Shown one piece after another: positions 1-6,650 of a stretch of DNA of 22,567 bases. The stretch lies in contig SLOW01000150.1 in NCBI GenBank assembly GCA_007132315.1, positions 1 to 22,567 on the forward strand, written 5' to 3'. Below the pieces are notes generated by a model. That model was not told the origin of the DNA. It was given only the letters and a program-made list of their open reading frames with translations, and did not search any database. Position numbers and translations under genes: made by a program. This stretch comes from Opitutales bacterium. GTDB taxonomy: Bacteria; Verrucomicrobiota; Verrucomicrobiia; Opitutales; T3Sed10-336. Numbering within the stretch: position 1 is the first letter of the stretch; each line of letters starts with the position of its first letter.

Positions 1-22
1 ATTCTGGCCGGACTTGAAAAGT

Positions 23-49
23 GTTAAATCGTCGAGGACGTGATTTAAC
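23..49. terminator. Bidirectional terminator-like hairpin
   Basis: A perfect 8-bp inverted repeat (GTTAAATC at 23-30, GATTTAAC at 42-49) encloses an 11-nt loop. On the plus strand it is followed closely by a run of five T (53-57); on the minus strand by a run of four T (reading 20 down to 17). It lies 20 bp past the radC stop and could end radC from one side and an unseen plus-strand gene from the other. The stem is AT-rich and short, so the strength is uncertain. Confidence 0.5.
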
Positions 50-69
50 GCGTTTTTGAACGATGGATT

Positions 70-828
70 CTAGAGAAACCCCGCTTCTTTGAAGCTGTAA
101 AAACCCTGGTTGTTCGGATCGGCGCTTTCCGTGCCGAGAATGATGTGATCGAGCAAATCGATGGATACGGTCTTCCCCGCTTCGCGCAGTTGGCGGGTTA
201 CCTGGATGTCCGCGCTGCTCGGGCCCGGGTCGCCGCTGGGGTGGTTGTGGACGGCGATGATGGAAAGGGCGCCCGCGCGTATCGCTTCGCGGAATACTTC
301 GCGCGGATGGACCAGGCTGCTGCTGGCCGTGCCCGATGTGACCTCCGTTCTTTTCATCAGGGTGTTCTTGCGGTTCAGGCACAGGACCCAGAACTTCTCC
401 ACCTGCAGTCCGGCGGCGAGTGGTTGGAGGTATTGGTAAACCCGTTCGGGGCTGTTGAGCTTGGGCTGGAAATCGTTTTTCTGAACCAGGATGCGGCGGG
501 CGATTTCCATCACCGCGAGCAACTGCAGGGCCTTGACTTTGCCGATGCCTTTCATGCGCCGGAAATCGCTCTCGCTCCATTTGATCAGTTCCGAGACCGA
601 ACCCGCTTCGCGGACGATATGGCCGGCCAGGGACACGACGTCGAGATCCCGGCTGCCGCTGCGCAGCAGCATGGCGAGCAGTTCGGTGTCGCTGAGGGAG
701 CCCGGGCCGAGCTTTTCCAGGCGTTCCTGGGGGCGTTCGTGGACCGCCATATCGCGCAGGCGAACGGCATGGTAACCGGACGTTTCCGTTGAGGAAGACG
801 GGAGGGCGGGGGAATCGAGGGTAGTCAC
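70..828 (-). CDS. radC: RadC family JAMM/MPN-domain protein
   Basis: RadC-family protein of about 252 aa, near the usual length of 220-250. From the upstream TTG at 834 the order is: an N-terminal ERPQERL/LSDTELLAMLLRSG segment (residues 33-60), a helix-hairpin-helix-like GIGKVKALQLLA (about 96-107), then the C-terminal JAMM domain with HNHPSGDPGPSSAD (about 196-209), whose two His and the Asp are the expected metal ligands. The family was once thought to act in DNA repair, but its role is unsettled; many members sit in mobile or stress contexts. The start is uncertain: TTG at 834, GTG at 828 (chosen) or ATG at 750. The ATG would cut into the conserved N-terminal motif, and no good ribosome site is visible. 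It is divergent from the ThuA gene, with nothing to suggest shared function. Confidence 0.88.
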   Translation of the reverse strand: MTTLDSPALPSSSTETSGYHAVRLRDMAVHERPQERLEKLGPGSLSDTELLAMLLRSGSRDLDVVSLAGHIVREAGSVSELIKWSESDFRRMKGIGKVKALQLLAVMEIARRILVQKNDFQPKLNSPERVYQYLQPLAAGLQVEKFWVLCLNRKNTLMKRTEVTSGTASSSLVHPREVFREAIRAGALSIIAVHNHPSGDPGPSSADIQVTRQLREAGKTVSIDLLDHIILGTESADPNNQGFYSFKEAGFL

Positions 829-1070
829 AAACAAAGTATTGTCGGGCTGAGACCTGACATGGCCAGAAAAAATGCCTCGGGAATCCCCGCGGTGTTTTTG
901 TTTGAAGGGGTGTTTTACTCATATCCAACGGTTTATTTCGAATCTCCGATTTTCGATTTCAAATGCTCTTTCATGCGGTTTGCAGCCGTCCAATGAAAAG
1001 GCCATGGGCTCCGCCCGGTTGGAAGAGATTTGTTTTGACCTGTTCCCGATTATTGCCACGCTTTTCCCGC
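829..1070. other. Divergent intergenic region radC/thuA
   Basis: This 242-bp gap separates the divergent radC and ThuA genes and is more AT-rich than its surroundings. Both promoters should lie here, but I could not identify a convincing -35/-10 pair for either. No tRNA, hairpin terminator or credible short gene is visible; the frames through it read like shadow translation. Confidence 0.4.
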
Positions 1071-1826
1071 ATGAGTGCGTTGCGGGCGTTGGTGTGGGGA
1101 GAGAACGTGCACGAGCACAGGAACGAGGCGGTGCGGGAGATCTATCCGGACGGCATGCATACGGTGATCGCCCGGGGGCTGAGCGAGCGGGGCGGCATCG
1201 ACGTGTCCACCGCCACATTACAGGAGCCCGAGCATGGGCTGTCCGCGGAGCGCCTGGCCGAGACGGATGTCCTGCTGTGGTGGGGACACATCGCCCACCA
1301 CGAGGTGGCCGATGATGTCGTGACCCGGGTGCACAAGCGGGTGTTGGAGGGGATGGGGCTGGTGGTGCTCCACTCGGGCCATTTTTCGAAAATCTTCAGA
1401 CGCCTGATGGGAACCACCTGTACACTCACCTGGCGTGAAGCGGCGGAAAAAGAGCGTCTGTGGGTCTGCAACCCCGGGCATCCCATCGCCGCCGGGATCG
1501 ACCGGTATTTCGAATTGCCGCACACCGAGATGTACGGCGAACCCTTCGCCGTGCCCCCTCCGGAGGAGCAGGTGTTCATTTCCTGGTTCGCGGGAGGCGA
1601 GGTGTTTCGCAGCGGTTGCTGCTGGAGGCGGGGCAACGGAAAGATCTTTTACTTTCGCCCCGGGCATGAGACGTATCCGATCTATTACGACGATAACGTG
1701 CGCCGCGTGATCCACAACGGAGTGCTTTGGGCCCGTCCGGAAGGGGTGTGGGTTGATTCCTTCGACGACTGCCGGAATATCCCGGCCGATGACGCGCCGG
1801 AAGCCCGGGCGATTCGTCCGGAATAG
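1071..1826 (+). CDS. ThuA-domain protein (trehalose utilisation-like)
   Basis: 251-aa protein covering essentially one ThuA domain, a class I glutamine amidotransferase-like fold. Conserved blocks are WWGHIAHHEV and VLHSGHFSKIFRRLMGT in the first half, then WREAAEKERLWV, HPIAAGI, EMYGEPF, GGEVFRSG and FYFRPGHETYP. These match the ThuA subgroup found in sugar-catabolism operons of rhizobia, where it is linked to trehalose or sucrose breakdown through 3-keto-disaccharides. The exact reaction is not established and I infer none. I chose ATG 1071, just before ALRALVWGEN where the domain begins; the frame stays open to 963 but the added residues look non-coding. No clear Shine-Dalgarno. It stands alone on plus and converges with the DUF192 gene, whose stop lies 1 bp away. 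No sugar transporter or dehydrogenase is nearby to support a sugar role. Confidence 0.85.
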   Translation: MSALRALVWGENVHEHRNEAVREIYPDGMHTVIARGLSERGGIDVSTATLQEPEHGLSAERLAETDVLLWWGHIAHHEVADDVVTRVHKRVLEGMGLVVLHSGHFSKIFRRLMGTTCTLTWREAAEKERLWVCNPGHPIAAGIDRYFELPHTEMYGEPFAVPPPEEQVFISWFAGGEVFRSGCCWRRGNGKIFYFRPGHETYPIYYDDNVRRVIHNGVLWARPEGVWVDSFDDCRNIPADDAPEARAIRPE

Positions 1827-1827
1827 A

Positions 1828-2376
1828 TTACAACCCGAAGTCTTCGGGTGAGAAGCCGCGGCGGCGCAGTGCTTCGGTGAGCTGTTCCAGGTCGAGTTCC
1901 GCCCCGCGGCGAACGCCGTTTTCCGAATACCATCCCTGGTTCATCTCCAGGGCGAACTGGATCTGGCTGCTCTGAGAGCGCACGGGTGTCTCGTCGTACG
2001 GGTACAGGCGGTGCACCTCGCGCAGGACGCCCTCGGCCGAGAAGTAACCGATGTCCAGGGGCAGGGGGGTGTTGCGCATGAAGAAACTCATGCGCCGGGG
2101 ATAGTAGGATACAAACAGCATTCCCGCGTCTTCGGTCAATTCCTCCCGGAACATCAGACCCTGCGATTGTTCCTCCTGCGTCACCGCCAGTTCCACGTGA
2201 ACGGTGTGGTCGCCGAGGGACAGGGGGAACCGGTGTTCGGGCGGAACGATTTCCGACTCTCCTTCCGGGGCGCAACCGGCCGCGACCAGGAGGGCGAAGG
2301 CCGACAGAATCGCCGCGTTCGTCGCGCGAATTCGGTCCGGATTCGACCGGCCGAAGGGAGGCTGCATCGATGTCAT
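1828..2376 (-). CDS. DUF192 exported protein, probable lipoprotein
   Basis: About 182 aa. The N-terminus is a signal peptide: a charged start, a hydrophobic stretch AILSAFALLVAAGC, then a Cys that could be lipidated. The box is imperfect (A at -3). The mature part is a single DUF192 domain (COG1430) with GLMFREEL, GMLFVSYYPRRMSFFMRNT and DIGYFSAEG, and LEMNQGWYSENGV near its end. This is a small beta-barrel family of unknown function, common as an exported protein. Start choice is open: GTG 2385, ATG 2376 (chosen) or ATG 2367; a GGGAG lies 2 nt before 2376, which is better spaced for 2367. It begins within a few bases of the glmS stop (2387) on the same strand, so co-transcription with glmS is likely. 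Confidence 0.85.
   Translation of the reverse strand: MTSMQPPFGRSNPDRIRATNAAILSAFALLVAAGCAPEGESEIVPPEHRFPLSLGDHTVHVELAVTQEEQSQGLMFREELTEDAGMLFVSYYPRRMSFFMRNTPLPLDIGYFSAEGVLREVHRLYPYDETPVRSQSSQIQFALEMNQGWYSENGVRRGAELDLEQLTEALRRRGFSPEDFGL
1833..1849. terminator. Hairpin at the thuA/DUF192 convergent junction
   Basis: A 17-bp near-perfect palindrome (ACCCGAAG at 1833-1840, CTTCGGGT at 1842-1849, one central base) lies within the last codons of the DUF192 gene and just after the ThuA stop. It could terminate ThuA transcription, but no T-run follows on either strand, so a terminator role is only a suggestion. Confidence 0.3.
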
Positions 2377-2386
2377 CGCTCCCACG

Positions 2387-4234
2387 TTACTCGACGGTGA
2401 CGGACTTGGCCAGGTTGCGGGGTTTATCCACGTCGCACCCGCGCCGCACGGCGATGTGGTAACTCAGGAGCTGGACCGGAATGGTGGCCAGGATGGGCTG
2501 CAAAGCCTCGTGGGCGTCGGGCAACAGGATGAGTTCGTCGGCCAGGTCGTCCGGAAAGGGATCGCTCTCGGAAGCCACCGCGATCACCTTGCCCTTGCGG
2601 GCCTTGATCTCCTGGATGTTGGACAGGACCTTTTGAAACGTTTCGGCGTGGGGGGCCAGGAAGACGGAGGGGCAGCGGTCGCTGATGAGGGCGATCGGCC
2701 CGTGTTTCATTTCAGCGGCCGGGTACCCTTCGGCGTGGATGTAGGAAATCTCTTTCAGTTTGAGGGCTCCCTCCAGGGCGATGGGGAACATCGACTGGCG
2801 TCCGAGAAAGAGCATGTCCTCGTAGTCGGCGTAACGGGCGGCGATGTCGTGGATGCGGTCGTTTTGATCGAGGATGCGGTCCACCAATTGCGGAACGCTC
2901 TTGAAGGCCGACACCAGTGCCAGTCCGTCGGTGTAACTCATGTCCCGCAGGCGCCCCAGGTAGAGCGCGATCATCGCCGAAAGCAGCAGCTGCGAGGTGA
3001 ACGCCTTGGTCGAAGCGACCCCGATTTCGGGGCCGACGTGCTGGTAGATGCCGCCGTCGGCCTCCCGTGCGATGGTGGAGCCGACCACGTTGGTGATGGC
3101 CAGGGTGCGAAAGCCCTTGCGCTGGGCTTCCCGCAGCGCGGCGAGGGTGTCGATGGTCTCACCGGATTGACTGACCACGAACACCAGCGTGTTCTTTTCC
3201 AGCGGGGCGTTGCGGTAGCGGAATTCGGAGGCGTATTCGACTTCGACGGGAATCCGGGCGAAGCGTTCGATCAGGTATTCGGCCACCAGGCAGGCGTGCC
3301 AGGCCGTGCCGCATGCGCAGAAAACGAGCCGGTCGATTTGCCGCCATTCTTGGGAGGAGAGGTTCAAACCGCCGAAATTCGCCGTGCTGCCGTCGTCGGA
3401 GAAACGCCCGCGCATGGTGTTCTCCAGCGAGACCGGCTGCTCCAGGATTTCCTTCTCCATGTAGTGGGCGTGGCCGCCGAGTTCGGCGTCCTCGATCGAC
3501 CAGTCCACCGTGGAGATGATGGGTGAGACGTCCTGCAGGTTGATCGTGGAGATCGTGAAATTGTCGGGGGAGAGTGCGACGATCTCGTTGTCTTTCAGGT
3601 AAACGACGTTCTGCGTGCGGGAAATGACCGCCGCCACGTCGCTGGCCAGAAGGTGCTCGCCGTCGCCGATGCCCACGATGAGGGGAGAGCCGCGCCGCGC
3701 GCCGATCAGTTGGCCGGGAGAATCCTTGCAGACGACGGCGATGCCGAAGGTGCCCTCCACGTGCTTGAGCGCCTTGCGGACGCTCTCAACCAGGCGGATA
3801 TCCGCCGGGCACGTTTCCTTGTCGTAGTGGTAACTGATCAGGTTCACCAGCACTTCGGAATCGGTCTGGGAGGAAAAGGTGTATCCCTGTTCGAGCAGGA
3901 AGCGCTTGATGTTTTGGTAGTTTTCGATCACCCCGTTGTGCGCCAGGGCCAGGGTGCCGTCGGTGCTGAGGTGGGGGTGCGCGTTGGCGTCGGTGACGCC
4001 GCCGTGGGTGGCCCAGCGGGTGTGACTGATCCCCAGGTGGCCCGAGAACTTCTGACCGTTGGCCGCGCTGACCAGGTTGTCCACCCGGCCGATCTTCTTG
4101 ATCGTCTTCAGGCCGCCGCCCTGGTGCACGGCCATTCCGGCCGAGTCGTACCCCCGGTATTCCAGCCTTTTCAGGCCTTCCAGGAGGATGGAGGACGCAT
4201 TCTGTTTCCCGATGTAACCGACGATGCCACACAT
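2387..4234 (-). CDS. glmS: Glutamine--fructose-6-phosphate aminotransferase (isomerizing)
   Basis: GlmS converts fructose-6-phosphate and glutamine to glucosamine-6-phosphate, the committed step toward UDP-GlcNAc for wall and lipopolysaccharide. The 615-aa length matches the family (E. coli 609). It starts MCGIVGYIG, so Cys2 becomes the N-terminal nucleophile of the class II amidotransferase half. RWATHGGVTDANAHPH and NGVIENY follow in that half. The isomerase half has two SIS domains, with SQSGETIDTLAALREA in the first and the terminal KPRNLAKSVTVE tail. The frame stays open upstream to 4963, but the start is fixed by the MCGIVG requirement. No Shine-Dalgarno precedes it; instead there is a small palindrome (GAGCA-A-TGCTC, 4236-4246). 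It is transcribed away from mraZ, sharing the 153-bp gap. No glmS ribozyme was recognised. Confidence 0.97.
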   Translation of the reverse strand: MCGIVGYIGKQNASSILLEGLKRLEYRGYDSAGMAVHQGGGLKTIKKIGRVDNLVSAANGQKFSGHLGISHTRWATHGGVTDANAHPHLSTDGTLALAHNGVIENYQNIKRFLLEQGYTFSSQTDSEVLVNLISYHYDKETCPADIRLVESVRKALKHVEGTFGIAVVCKDSPGQLIGARRGSPLIVGIGDGEHLLASDVAAVISRTQNVVYLKDNEIVALSPDNFTISTINLQDVSPIISTVDWSIEDAELGGHAHYMEKEILEQPVSLENTMRGRFSDDGSTANFGGLNLSSQEWRQIDRLVFCACGTAWHACLVAEYLIERFARIPVEVEYASEFRYRNAPLEKNTLVFVVSQSGETIDTLAALREAQRKGFRTLAITNVVGSTIAREADGGIYQHVGPEIGVASTKAFTSQLLLSAMIALYLGRLRDMSYTDGLALVSAFKSVPQLVDRILDQNDRIHDIAARYADYEDMLFLGRQSMFPIALEGALKLKEISYIHAEGYPAAEMKHGPIALISDRCPSVFLAPHAETFQKVLSNIQEIKARKGKVIAVASESDPFPDDLADELILLPDAHEALQPILATIPVQLLSYHIAVRRGCDVDKPRNLAKSVTVE

Positions 4235-4338
4235 AGAGCAATGCTCAGTAATGCGTCCGCCTGAACGCCATGACAAGCTCGTAATTGGGATTTCCCGGCT
4301 TTCGAATTCGGAAAAAGTGGCGAAAGTCCTTGACTTGG

Positions 4339-4373
4339 TGGGGAAAAGTGGGGAGAAGTGGGGCGTTTTGGGG
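4339..4373 (+). promoter_or_regulatory. MraZ operator: four TGGGG repeats at 10-bp spacing
   Basis: TGGGG occurs at 4339, 4349, 4359 and 4369, exactly one helical turn apart, with a partial TGG at 4378. MraZ is known to bind direct TGGGN repeats spaced by 5 nt upstream of its own gene, so this matches the family's operator with one extra copy relative to the three-copy E. coli site. A TTGACT at 4330-4335 just upstream could be the -35 of the dcw promoter, placing the repeats over the core promoter; I see no clear -10. The array ends 14 bp before the chosen mraZ start. Confidence 0.85.
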
Positions 4374-4387
4374 AAAATGGTCCATGA

Positions 4388-4852
4388 ATGAACGCTTCGA
4401 TGACGAACCCAGCCCGCCTGCATTATGTCGGATCCTTCCGGCATAACCTGGATGCGAAGAATCGTTTGACGATTCCGTCCAAGTGGCGGTTCGCGGGGGA
4501 TGATCAGGACGCCTATCTGGCGTTGCCGCATCCCGGGGGATACATCGTTGTCCTTCCCCCGGCACAGATCGAGCGGCTCCACCAACAGGTGACCGAAGTC
4601 AAGCTGGGCGACCGTGACGGACAGGATTTCATCAACCGTTTTTTCGCCGAAGCCCACTCCCTCGGCTGTGACAAGCAGGGGCGGATTGGACTGGCGGACG
4701 GCCTGGTGAGGCACGCTGGAGTCGAAAAGGAATGCCTCCTGGTGGGGTCCCTGATCAAATTCAGCATCTGGAGCCCGGAGCGCTGGGAGCAACTCAACGA
4801 AAGAACCAGCGGCGATTCGTTCGCCGACCTCATGCAGCGCCTCGAAATTTGA
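4388..4852 (+). CDS. mraZ: Transcriptional regulator MraZ
   Basis: 154 aa, the usual MraZ size (about 150). It has two SpoVT/AbrB-like DNA-binding halves: the first around HNLDAKNRLTIPSKWR (about 19-34), the second around SLGCDKQGRIGLADGLVRHAG (about 91-111). The DxKxR and DxxGR turns of both halves are intact. MraZ forms ring oligomers and usually represses its own dcw promoter by binding the TGGGN repeats seen just upstream. Starts at 4388 and 4400 (in frame) are both possible; neither has a strong Shine-Dalgarno, and the second begins MTNPARLHYVGS, nearer to typical MraZ starts. It heads the dcw cluster. Confidence 0.93.
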   Translation: MNASMTNPARLHYVGSFRHNLDAKNRLTIPSKWRFAGDDQDAYLALPHPGGYIVVLPPAQIERLHQQVTEVKLGDRDGQDFINRFFAEAHSLGCDKQGRIGLADGLVRHAGVEKECLLVGSLIKFSIWSPERWEQLNERTSGDSFADLMQRLEI

Positions 4853-4863
4853 CTCGAATCCAG

Positions 4864-4880
4864 CGGCCGCCGTGCGGCCG
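4864..4880 (+). other. Hairpin between mraZ and the next ORF
   Basis: A perfect 7-bp GC-only inverted repeat (CGGCCGC at 4864-4870, GCGGCCG at 4874-4880) with a 3-nt loop lies 12 bp past the mraZ stop. No T-run follows, so it is more likely an attenuating or RNA-stabilising stem than a full terminator; it could separate mraZ levels from those of downstream genes. Confidence 0.35.
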
Positions 4881-4932
4881 GCACCGACACCCTCCGAAAA
4901 CCCGTCAAACACCAAGAAAACCGAACGAAACC

Positions 4933-5160
4933 ATGAAATTATCAAGTATGCTGCTCGCCTCACGTGTCCTGGACCGTGCCCGTATCCGTCACTTTTCCGA
5001 CGGGGATTTTGTGGTTCCCCTCAACGTCCGAAGCGGCTCTTCCTACATTGAGAGCCTGCGTATTCGCCGGCCCGTCATTCGTATTGCCCGGGGTATGGAG
5101 GCGGCCGCCGTTCGCTCCGCCGGGTCCGATCGAGGAGGATTCCGAGGACTGTTCCGGTGA
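4933..5160 (+). CDS. Small Arg-rich hypothetical protein
   Basis: A 75-aa ORF between mraZ and rsmH that I do not recognise. It starts MKLSSMLLASRVLDRARIR and continues with DGDFVVPLNVRSGSSYIESLRIRR; about one residue in six is Arg, with no membrane segment or obvious domain. It fills a gap that would otherwise be 370 bp, and its codon use resembles its neighbours. Against it: no clear Shine-Dalgarno, and the rsmH frame is also open through the same stretch. It may be a lineage-specific dcw gene or just a chance ORF. Confidence 0.4.
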   Translation: MKLSSMLLASRVLDRARIRHFSDGDFVVPLNVRSGSSYIESLRIRRPVIRIARGMEAAAVRSAGSDRGGFRGLFR

Positions 5161-5221
5161 TCGGCCGGGCGGGGTCGCGGAGGGGAAACGTCAACAGCCG
5201 AAAAGAGAAAGGGGAAACATT

Positions 5222-6277
5222 ATGGCCACTTTCGAAACCACCACAGGCCGGAACATCGGCGAGGGGGTCCGGCGGTTTTTCCATCCGGTGGGGCATTTCT
5301 TATTCCATCCCGCGCCATTTGGAGGGTATCGGATCATGACACACGATCCCGTGCTTCTCGGAGAAACACTGGAGATCATGCGACCGCGCCCCGGGGGCCG
5401 TTACCTCGACGCCACTTTCGGCGGCGGCGGCCACGCCCGGGCGCTCCTGGAATCGGAGTCCGGGGTGATTGTGCACGCATTGGACCGGGATCCCGCCGCC
5501 CGCTCCCGAGCGCAGGGCATGCGGGAATTTTTCGGGTCCCGTTTCTCGTTCCATGCGGGCAATTTTGACGAGCTGGACGAGCTGCTGCCGCCGGGGCGCT
5601 ATGACGGTATTCTGTTCGATTTGGGGGTTTCGTCGTTTCAACTGGATGACGCGGGACGCGGCTTTTCCTTCCGGCACGGCGGACCGCTCGATATGCGCAT
5701 GAACCCGGAGGAAGGTCCTTCCGCCGCCGAGTGGTTGCGCACCGCCACGCGCGAACAGTTGGTCGAAGCGGTGCGTGACTTTGGCGAGGAGCGCGAGTGG
5801 AGGCGGGTGGTGGAAGCAATTTTGCGTGCCCGCCAGTCGAAGCCACTCGAGAGTACGGAGGACCTCGTCCGGGTCGTCGAATCCGCCAAAGTCCGGCCAC
5901 CGCGCAAACGCGCCCCCGCCATTCACCCGGCCACGCTCACGTTTCAGGGGATTCGCATCGCCCTCAACGATGAGCTCGAGGGGATTCGCCGGGCGCTGCC
6001 CGCCGCCTTCGAACGGCTGGAGCCGGGCGGTGTGCTGGTGGTCATCAGCTTCCACTCGTTGGAGGATCGGCTGGTCAAACGTTTTTTCCGCCGGCTGTGC
6101 GGGGAACCCGAACACGCCGGGGATCCCGTTCCCCGCCAGTTGAAAAGCCGCCGGGCCGAGCCGATCACCCGCCGCCCCATCGTTCCCTCCGGCCACGAGA
6201 TCGCCCGCAACCCGAGGAGTCGCTCCTCGAAACTGCGCGCGATCCGGAAACTCAGTGTCCATGATGAAGAATATTAA
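5222..6277 (+). CDS. rsmH: 16S rRNA (cytosine(1402)-N(4))-methyltransferase
   Basis: RsmH (MraW) methylates N4 of C1402 in 16S rRNA using S-adenosylmethionine. Family motifs are THDPVLLGETLEI, YLDATFGGGGHA (SAM-binding loop), ALDRDP, LFDLGVSSFQLDDAGRGFSF, DMRMNP and VISFHSLEDRLVKRFFR. Two starts are supported. ATG 5336 gives 313 aa, the same as E. coli, with GGAGG 10 nt upstream. ATG 5222 gives 351 aa, with AAGGGG 7 nt upstream and a codon-like 38-residue extension rich in His, Phe and Pro. I list the longer form because its ribosome site is better; the shorter one fits the family length. The stop overlaps the ftsL-like gene by 17 nt. Confidence 0.93.
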   Translation: MATFETTTGRNIGEGVRRFFHPVGHFLFHPAPFGGYRIMTHDPVLLGETLEIMRPRPGGRYLDATFGGGGHARALLESESGVIVHALDRDPAARSRAQGMREFFGSRFSFHAGNFDELDELLPPGRYDGILFDLGVSSFQLDDAGRGFSFRHGGPLDMRMNPEEGPSAAEWLRTATREQLVEAVRDFGEEREWRRVVEAILRARQSKPLESTEDLVRVVESAKVRPPRKRAPAIHPATLTFQGIRIALNDELEGIRRALPAAFERLEPGGVLVVISFHSLEDRLVKRFFRRLCGEPEHAGDPVPRQLKSRRAEPITRRPIVPSGHEIARNPRSRSSKLRAIRKLSVHDEEY

Positions 6278-6650
6278 GCAAACCGAATACGCCAATCGGC
6301 TGATCATTCTGACCTTCGCCCTCATCTTTCTGGTGGGCGCGACCGGGTTGGTGACCGTGTGGCTGCGCCACGGAATCGCCACCGCCGCCTCCGAAACGCG
6401 CGCGATGGAGGTGCGCCTCAACGAGGTGGATCGGGCCCTGGCGCGGGTGAATTCGGAGATCGCGGCCGGTTTGAATCCGAGCTTCCTGCACCAGCAGATC
6501 GAACGGTTTGATCTGGACCTGCGCCGTCCCGACGACGAACAGATCGTTCGTCTCGGAACGCCCGAAGTATTCGACGGGTTGGCCGGTGAATCGGGGAGCG
6601 CTATCGAAGGTATGGCCTACCGCGAAGGCGGGGGCGAACGGTCCCGATGA
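6261..6650 (+). CDS. ftsL: FtsL-like bitopic membrane protein
   Basis: 129 aa in the position always held by ftsL, between rsmH and ftsI. A short basic cytoplasmic N-terminus is followed by one membrane helix (about residues 14-36, LIILTFALIFLVGATGLVTV) and then a stretch likely to form a coiled coil (about 45-70), the layout of FtsL, which links FtsQ/FtsB to the septal synthase FtsWI. Sequence similarity to FtsL is weak by nature, so the call rests on topology and position. It overlaps the rsmH end by 17 nt and ends in an ATGA overlap with ftsI, implying coupled translation. GTG 6255 and ATG 6264 are alternative starts. Confidence 0.7.
   Translation: MMKNIKQTEYANRLIILTFALIFLVGATGLVTVWLRHGIATAASETRAMEVRLNEVDRALARVNSEIAAGLNPSFLHQQIERFDLDLRRPDDEQIVRLGTPEVFDGLAGESGSAIEGMAYREGGGERSR

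Noticed and set aside
145..792. 215-aa plus-strand ORF antisense to radC
   Set aside because: It is the complement of a gene with clear RadC motifs and has no family resemblance; typical shadow ORF in GC-rich DNA.
2204..3526. 440-aa plus-strand ORF over glmS
   Set aside because: Antisense to the well-conserved GlmS; its Gly/Val/Asp/Gln-rich composition is that of a shadow frame.
4339..4380. G-rich array as a G-quadruplex
   Set aside because: The 10-bp periodic TGGGG pattern right before mraZ is better explained by the known MraZ operator.
4235..4387. glmS ribozyme or riboswitch
   Set aside because: The 5' leader available is short and shared with the mraZ promoter; I saw no glmS ribozyme core.
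4235..4963. N-terminal extension of glmS to give 858 aa
   Set aside because: GlmS needs Cys directly after the start Met, so MCGIVG at 4234 is the true start; the extension is antisense to mraZ.
4964..5221. Longer rsmH start at 4964
   Set aside because: The added 86 residues are low-complexity and overlap the 4933-5160 ORF; better ribosome sites lie at 5222 and 5336.
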